The notes beneath the pieces were generated by a model. The model was not told the DNA's origin, ran no database searches, and worked only from the letters and a program-made list of their open reading frames with translations. 64,000 nt of DNA from CAIQQQ01 sp040399685. GTDB taxonomy: Bacteria > Pseudomonadota > Alphaproteobacteria > Acetobacterales > Acetobacteraceae. Below, one piece after another: positions 60,001-64,000 of this stretch; position 1 is the stretch's first letter, and each line of letters begins with the position of its first letter. The translations under genes and the position numbers were made by a program. Where the stretch lies: the NCBI GenBank assembly GCA_040399685.1, contig JBBART010000009.1:62001-126000 (forward strand). The letters are read 5' to 3'.

Positions 60001-62193
60001 GGCGGCGTGACTGGCGCGGCCAGCCGGGTCGTTCACCGCGATGTCGATCTCGGCCTTCAGCGCCTGGGTGGTGTCCGGCACATGCGCCAGCAGCACTGGC
60101 ACGATGGTGCGGCCCTGGCCGTCGGTCTCGGGCAGGTCGATGCCGATCTGATCCGGCGCGAACGCTTCCCCCTCCACGCCGATGCGATAGCCCGCCAGCG
60201 CCGGAAACGGCTGCGGGTCGATCACCAGATGCAGCGTGGCGCGACCCGACAATCCGCTCGCCGGCGCGCCATAGAGGAAGCGCGCCGCCACCGGAATATC
60301 GGCCTTCTGGCCACCGATGATCGCCGCCGTCACCTGGCCCAGATCAACCGCCAGCCGCTCCGGCACGAACGCGTCCACCCGAAAGCTGGTGGTGCCGATC
60401 GGCGCCGCCAGCGGATCGGCCCGCAGTTCCACATTCCACACCCCGGCCGGTGCGGTGGGCGAGAGCGTGACCGGCACATGAATGGCCGCCCCGCCGGTGC
60501 GCGGCGGCACCATCTGCACAAAGGCCTGCCCGTTCGGGCGGCGGATCGTCACCTGCACCGGCAGGTCGGCCGGCGCGCCGGCATTGTCGCGCACCAGCCC
60601 CATCAGCTGCACCGTCTCGCCGGGCCGGTAGATGCCGCGATCGGGCCACAGATACGAATCAAGCGGGCCAGGATGCGCCATGCCCTCCACACCGCGATCG
60701 GACAGGTCGAACGCGGCGACGCTGAGATCAAGTGCCGCGAAATCCTCGCCATCCCCGGCCTTGGCGAAGGCGTGAATGGCGGCGGGCGCCAGGGGCCCCT
60801 CGCCACGCAGCAACGGCACGCCGAACCGGGCGACGCCGTCATCGGCGGTGGTGGTCTCGGCCAGAATGTCGTTGTTGCGCGCCAGCAGCCGCACCAGCAC
60901 GCCGGGGCGGGCGCTGGCCGTGCCGTAATCGCGGATCTGCACGGTCAGGCCGTCCGAACCACGCCATAGGCTCGGCGCGAGATCGGTGCGCAACATCAGT
61001 TGCACGGCGCTGGCGTCGCTGTTGGTGGTGCCGTCGCCCTGTGTGGCCAGCAGGGCATACAAACCCGGCCCTGCCGTGCGCAGCGCCTCGGGCAGCGGCA
61101 ACGCGGTGCGGCTGGTCTTGTTCGGCGCATAGCCCGTGATGTCCGCCCGCCCGGTCCAGACCACGCTGCCAGCCTCGTTCACAATATTTTGGGCACTCCA
61201 GCTTTCCACCGACTCACCGAGTTTCACGCGCCGCAACAGCACCGCCACGTTGCGCTCACTCAGCCGGATCAGCTTCAGCGACACGGCGGACAGGTTGACG
61301 CTGCTCAACGTGATGGCCGGCGCCTGCCCGCGCGGCAGCACGAACAGGCGCGTGTCGAAGCCGATATTCGGCGCCCGGTTCGGCATCGCCACGTCCAGCG
61401 CCGTGTTTTTCAGCATCGATACGCCCTCGGCGCCAGGAAGCCCCGCCCGCAGCATCACGCGACTGGTCCGGCCGGATGGCAGGCCGGAGATGCACAACTG
61501 GTCGCCCTCCCGCGTCACGGCCAGATCCGCCACAGGCGGATCGACGCGCACCCAGTCAGCAGGCAAGAAATCCGGCCGGGTCGAGACCGGGACGGTAAAG
61601 GTGAGACAGGCGCGCGGCCGGTCGGCATCGGCCTCGGTGTCGAGGGTGCTCACCAGCAGCCCGGCCGTGCGAATGGAGGCGGTGAACCGGGCCGCGATGG
61701 CAGGCGAATCCGGCGACAGTTCCACCGCCTGGCGCAACACCTCGATTTCCTGGACGCCACGATCCTGGCTGTGCAGCGCATCGGCCATCAGCAACAGTGC
61801 CGGCACGCCCTGCCGGCCGCGATCGGAATGCTGCCACGCCTGCCAGCCGGCCAGCAGCGCCTTTTGCGGATCTGGCGGCGTGCGGGACAGCCAGGCGCTG
61901 GCAAGATTTTGCCATTGGCCTGCCGTGCTGTTGCCCATGGCAACGCGGGTCTCAAGGGCTGCGATGGCTGCGGCCCAATTGCCGGCAGCGATGGCGGCGC
62001 TGGCCTGCTGGCCGGCCGTGTCCTGCGCCGTCTCCGCGGCGCCAGTTGGAAAGCGCCTGATGAGAGCGTTGGCGTAGGCGTTGCTTGCCTGCGACAAGCC
62101 CGGAAGCCGCATATCGCTGCGGGCGGGGGCGGATTGCACGATCACGGCCAGCAGCAACGCCACCACGATTTTAAGCCGGCGCCATCCGCTCAT
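57043..62193 (-). CDS. Bacterial alpha-2-macroglobulin (YfhM-like)
   Basis: Very large exported protein, 1716 residues, that traps or inhibits proteases and is thought to protect the cell when the wall is breached. A signal peptide (MSGWRRLKIVVALLLAVIVQSAPARS) is followed by tandem MG-type beta domains. The thioester motif CLEQ is present, with C1275 in YPFTCLEQASSRG, and the thioester domain helices continue to about 1500. There is no lipobox, so it is periplasmic rather than lipid-anchored. It leads the pair with pbpC. Confidence 0.92.
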   Translation of the reverse strand: MSGWRRLKIVVALLLAVIVQSAPARSDMRLPGLSQASNAYANALIRRFPTGAAETAQDTAGQQASAAIAAGNWAAAIAALETRVAMGNSTAGQWQNLASAWLSRTPPDPQKALLAGWQAWQHSDRGRQGVPALLLMADALHSQDRGVQEIEVLRQAVELSPDSPAIAARFTASIRTAGLLVSTLDTEADADRPRACLTFTVPVSTRPDFLPADWVRVDPPVADLAVTREGDQLCISGLPSGRTSRVMLRAGLPGAEGVSMLKNTALDVAMPNRAPNIGFDTRLFVLPRGQAPAITLSSVNLSAVSLKLIRLSERNVAVLLRRVKLGESVESWSAQNIVNEAGSVVWTGRADITGYAPNKTSRTALPLPEALRTAGPGLYALLATQGDGTTNSDASAVQLMLRTDLAPSLWRGSDGLTVQIRDYGTASARPGVLVRLLARNNDILAETTTADDGVARFGVPLLRGEGPLAPAAIHAFAKAGDGEDFAALDLSVAAFDLSDRGVEGMAHPGPLDSYLWPDRGIYRPGETVQLMGLVRDNAGAPADLPVQVTIRRPNGQAFVQMVPPRTGGAAIHVPVTLSPTAPAGVWNVELRADPLAAPIGTTSFRVDAFVPERLAVDLGQVTAAIIGGQKADIPVAARFLYGAPASGLSGRATLHLVIDPQPFPALAGYRIGVEGEAFAPDQIGIDLPETDGQGRTIVPVLLAHVPDTTQALKAEIDIAVNDPAGRASHAAASIPVRPATPLIGVKPLFADGAIDADAEARFEIASVSPVGNRLAMPATLRLVRERPDWRVVMRGSLARYETVWRDEPLETVEIAIPQGVPFSFARKLPFGRYRLEVAQSGGLAVTTLRFRAGWASSDSPDVPDRVDVSVDRRVVPAGENARVHIAPPFAGQATLLVLSDRVHSLRNIDVPAGGMDVDVKVEASWGPGAYVAVHVFRGSEAAGTRPGRAIGLTWVGVDPAARKLDLAIEAPVQIAPRQRQDIVLRGTPGAWVSLAAVDEGILRLTRYVSPDPAPHFLGRRRLGLDLRDDWGRLIAPAEGDATSLRQGGDDGGFALPEIPQRIVSLFIPPVQLGADGRAVVPLDIPDFAGAIRLMAVGWQDSRIGAANSQMVVRDPLVAETLLPRFLAPGDEARLAVLLQNVDLPAGDVVATLSVEGPLALAGPNRLAVMLAADGRALPASVLRATGAGRGVVKLDVTGPAGFHVVREQAITIRPSRAAQTISVAGEIAPGAEAVLSPAGDKFLPDRWQAVANLGAPVRYNVSAMVRALEDYPFTCLEQASSRGLALAMLPDGPLAGTDRTGRLQSMVSLVLDRQRFDGGFGLWTGNGEAEPWLSAYATDFLLRAGTAGAVVPEPALRDALQFLSEAAQNSETEASALAAQAYRLYVLAAAGRGLPGAARILMERLEQLPTPLARAQLGAALALAHDTQRAEAAFGAALLAPVRGWWDVDYGSAVRDQLATAVLLKESSLLPGELVKLVARLPGGDLAVELLNTQEQAWAVAAAVSLGGDARAVDVAVTKGDIGNQPASGGVRSLMLTGPVTVRNQGPRPVWQSVSTTGIPTQPLPAARSGMRISRQFLNLDGSPLNLDQLRQNTVFVLLIEGKIEDGQAHGAMVTQGLPAGWEIAGRIQPAPQGASVPGMAWLGTLTETQAQPAADDRFAAIVNMTRADTGLRLAVRLRAVTPGSFTLPGGEMADMYRPAMFARQAEGRVKILPLD

Positions 62194-62246
62194 TTTGAAT
62201 TCCCCACGCTGGCAACGTTATAGCAATCATGGGGGCAGCAGCGTTA

Positions 62247-62957
62247 TCAATCCATCGTTGATTGATGCAGTAACACTTCGGACCCAAGCGTCTCCAGCAT
62301 CGGATCGGTGATGCCCAGCGCCCGCAGCCCATCACGGGTGTTGAACAGATAATCCGACGCCGTGCCGAGCGGGCCGCGGGCGGTGGCGATCCGGCGCACC
62401 AGTTCGCCGTCCGGCAATGGCCCACAGAACGACGGGCCTTCCGGATTGATGGTGAACGCGATGGCGTGGCCCAGAACGTCGCCCTCCATCGTCTCCACAT
62501 CCACCCAGCGCGGGATGTAACCATCGGCCACCATTTCGCGACGCCACAGAATATCAAGCTCTTGCGCCACGTGGTGCTCCTCCAGCCGCAGCACCGCCCC
62601 CACGCAATCGCCCCCGGGTTGCAGGCCGAGCAACATGCCGGGATTGTCCGCCGTGCCGCGTCCGCCTTTGGTGGCCAGGCAGAAATCGCGATGCCAGCCC
62701 AGCGCGCGGGCGAGCCTGCGCCCACTGATATGCATCGCCGGGTTCCAGATCAGCGACCCATAGGCGAACACCCACAGCCCTGTGCCGTGTTCCGGACGGG
62801 TGTCGAGCACCGCCTCCAGGCTCGCCGCCCGCTCTGCATCCGTCAGCACATGCATGTCAGGATTGTTGGCCCGGATATGGGCGGACAATCCACCCGCCAG
62901 CAGATAGTCGCGTGTCAGGTCGAACGCAGGCGGGATTTCGTCTTTGCAGGCGTCCAT
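62247..62957 (-). CDS. chaC: ChaC-like gamma-glutamylcyclotransferase
   Basis: 236-residue enzyme that splits glutathione to 5-oxoproline and Cys-Gly. LWVFAYGSLIWNPAMHISGRRLARALGWHRDFCL (about 61-94) is the family hallmark (YGSL phosphate-type loop), and the catalytic glutamate lies in the middle region (about 125). FTINPEGPSFCGPL is also conserved. The ATG (62955-62957) lies 4 bases after mscL, so they form a unit. A shared role in osmotic and redox shock is inference. Confidence 0.9.
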   Translation of the reverse strand: MDACKDEIPPAFDLTRDYLLAGGLSAHIRANNPDMHVLTDAERAASLEAVLDTRPEHGTGLWVFAYGSLIWNPAMHISGRRLARALGWHRDFCLATKGGRGTADNPGMLLGLQPGGDCVGAVLRLEEHHVAQELDILWRREMVADGYIPRWVDVETMEGDVLGHAIAFTINPEGPSFCGPLPDGELVRRIATARGPLGTASDYLFNTRDGLRALGITDPMLETLGSEVLLHQSTMD

Positions 62958-62961
62958 GGGG

Positions 62962-63426
62962 TCAGATCGTCTTTCGTGCCAGCAGGTCGCGGATTTCAGT
63001 CAGCAGCGTTTCGCTCTGCGTGGGCGGCGGCGGCGCCTTGTCGGCCTTCTTGGACACGGACAGCCGGTTCAGCGCCTTGACCATCCAGAACACCGCGAAG
63101 CCCACGATGAGAAACTGAATCACCGCATTGAGAAACACGCCCACATTGAGCGTGACCGCCCCGGCCGCCCTGGCGGCTTCCAGCGTTGGGGTGCTTGGCC
63201 CCTTCAACGTGATGAACATGTTGGAAAAATCGATGCCACCCACCAGCAGGCCGATCAGCGGCGTGAACAGATCCTTCACCAGGCTGCCAACCACGCCGGT
63301 GAAGGCGGCGCCGATGATGATGCCGACGGCGAGGTCCACCACGTTGCCCTTCATGATGAAGGACTGGAATTCCTCAAGCCAGGACGGGCGCTTGCTCAGG
63401 CTGCTTAAATTGATCGGTGACGGCAC
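62962..63426 (-). CDS. mscL: Large-conductance mechanosensitive channel MscL
   Basis: Homopentameric channel that opens under membrane tension, 154 residues. GTG start (63424-63426) with GGAGG 5-6 bases upstream. FQSFIMKGNVVDLAVGIIIGAAFTGVV (about 20-46) is the N-terminal helix and pore TM1 with gate residues, and the C-terminal VFLNAVIQFLIVGFAVFWMVKAL is TM2. A Pro/Thr-rich tail follows. It is 5 bases from chaC. Confidence 0.95.
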   Translation of the reverse strand: MPSPINLSSLSKRPSWLEEFQSFIMKGNVVDLAVGIIIGAAFTGVVGSLVKDLFTPLIGLLVGGIDFSNMFITLKGPSTPTLEAARAAGAVTLNVGVFLNAVIQFLIVGFAVFWMVKALNRLSVSKKADKAPPPPTQSETLLTEIRDLLARKTI

Positions 63427-63516
63427 GATCGCCTCCAGGAATGGTCATATCGCCCAGGATATCCCCAGCCCGACGGAAGCGCCACCTTGGTGCGAGCATG
63501 CCGGTGGGGCAGCCCC

Positions 63517-64000
63517 TCAGGCCGGCACGAAGCCCAAATATCGGCGCAGCGCCTCCGCCGCCTCGGCAAGATCATCCTCCATGGTCAAAGCCGCCGCCTC
63601 CACGGCAGACCTGTCGGCCGCCCTGCCGGCTGCGATGATACGGCGCATGCAGCGGTCCATCCCGCACAATCCGTAGGATCCGGCCATACCTGCCAGCGCG
63701 TGCGCCGCCATCTCGATGTCGACATAGGTGCCGGTGCTGATCGAATCGCGCAACAACGGCATGCGCCGATGCATATCGTCGAGGCACTGGTTGACCAGCG
63801 ACAACAACGTGGCCGGCGCCAGGCCCTGTCGCAGATCAGCCAGTCGTTCCATGTCCATCATCGGTTCCAGCACGGGCTTGTCGGACACCGGCGGCACGAT
63901 ATCCGGGCGATGCTCCAGCCTGGCGAGAACGGCCATCATCTCCTGCGGCCGCACCGGCTTGCCCAACATGTCCGTCATCCCGGCGGCAAGGCAGCGGGCC
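63517..64000 (-). CDS. C-terminal part of a hybrid sensor protein (receiver end + Hpt domain; continues beyond right edge)
   Basis: The frame runs off the right edge. The visible part begins with the end of a receiver (ARCLAAGMTDMLGKPVRPQEMM, with the conserved Lys of its last helix) and ends in an Hpt-like helical bundle. The candidate phosphorylatable His is in AAHALAGMAGSYGL, where the usual Lys after His is replaced by Ala. Total visible length is about 160 residues. It is a phosphorelay component by architecture; the sensor part is not in the window. Confidence 0.8.
   Translation of the reverse strand, partial: ARCLAAGMTDMLGKPVRPQEMMAVLARLEHRPDIVPPVSDKPVLEPMMDMERLADLRQGLAPATLLSLVNQCLDDMHRRMPLLRDSISTGTYVDIEMAAHALAGMAGSYGLCGMDRCMRRIIAAGRAADRSAVEAAALTMEDDLAEAAEALRRYLGFVPA

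Noticed and set aside
58585..60969. A 794-codon open frame on the plus strand inside the alpha-2-macroglobulin gene, and similar long antisense frames (for example 11209-13122 plus, 6599-8107 minus, 34686-38135 plus)
   Set aside because: They lie opposite genes with strong family motifs and high GC, where long stop-free antisense frames arise by codon bias. None has a recognisable domain or ribosome-binding site.
1..64000. CRISPR arrays, insertion sequences, prophage or integron genes
   Set aside because: No regularly spaced direct repeats, transposase, integrase or phage genes were found. The AT-rich repeat is not CRISPR-like because copies are kilobases apart.

Overview
The window is chromosomal DNA of a GC-rich bacterium, most likely an alphaproteobacterium of the Acetobacteraceae (order Rhodospirillales). 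The basis is the overall base composition, a sigma-54-preceded glnB-glnA pair of alphaproteobacterial type, a FixL/FixJ-style kinase-regulator pair, an NdvA-like exporter, and AT-rich hairpin repeats between GC-rich genes. The family assignment is inference. The genus cannot be fixed from the sequence. There is no rRNA operon, insertion sequence, prophage or CRISPR array. One tRNA (His, GTG anticodon) is present. Coding density is high and many neighbouring genes overlap by 4 bases (ATGA or GTGA), so translational coupling is common.

Layout. 0-5.8 kb: a branched-chain amino acid-type ABC transporter operon (livK-H-M-G, reading off the left edge), an aspartate dehydrogenase, tRNA-His and a class I aminotransferase. 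6-8.1 kb: glnB and glnA behind a GG-N10-GC (sigma-54) promoter, with a terminator-like hairpin directly before glnA. 8.3-20.7 kb: mixed metabolism, including a phytase-type esterase-like protein, a SOUL lipoprotein, an acyl-CoA ligase/AGE epimerase pair, a ComEA-like HhH protein, a DUF937 protein, an S10 peptidase, otsA coupled to a methyltransferase, and an M20 amidohydrolase. 20.7-27.9 kb: fluoride channel crcB, then a group rich in sulfur chemistry (GntR regulator, cysteine dioxygenase, FAH-family enzyme, MsrP with a small membrane partner, D-cysteine desulfhydrase-type enzyme, lone solute-binding protein). 28-32.2 kb: a SCO protein and class Ia ribonucleotide reductase nrdA-nrdB behind a pair of NrdR-like boxes. 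32.4-38.8 kb: an alanine/serine-glyoxylate-type aminotransferase, an ArsC/YffB-like protein and a 1486-residue CheB-CheR-PAS-histidine kinase-receiver-receiver-LuxR fusion. 39-43 kb: an FMN reductase, metY, a DecR-like Lrp regulator and cysE. 43-46.6 kb: a YqjI-like histidine-rich PadR regulator with a DUF2218 gene, then a taurine/sulfonate-like ABC transporter. 46.7-51.4 kb: an old yellow enzyme, pyridoxal kinase, an NdvA-type exporter and a CBS-pair protein. 51.4-64 kb: a two-component pair, pbpC with a giant alpha-2-macroglobulin, chaC-mscL, and the 3' end of a hybrid kinase with an Hpt domain.

Two items deserve most attention. First, a bipartite hairpin element of 115-123 bp occurs five times (near 8.2, 23.8, 30.1, 41.9 and 48.9 kb). 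Each copy has the same two AT-rich palindromes at its ends and an unrelated spacer, and each sits in the same orientation just 3' of a gene's stop codon. Second, the 1486-residue fusion joins chemotaxis-type methylesterase and methyltransferase modules, a histidine kinase, two receivers and a DNA-binding domain in one soluble chain. Smaller items are MsrP paired with a two-helix protein instead of MsrQ, the YqjI-like regulator with its own dyad, an NrdA without ATP-cone, and a 31-codon reading frame whose stop lies one base before pdxY.
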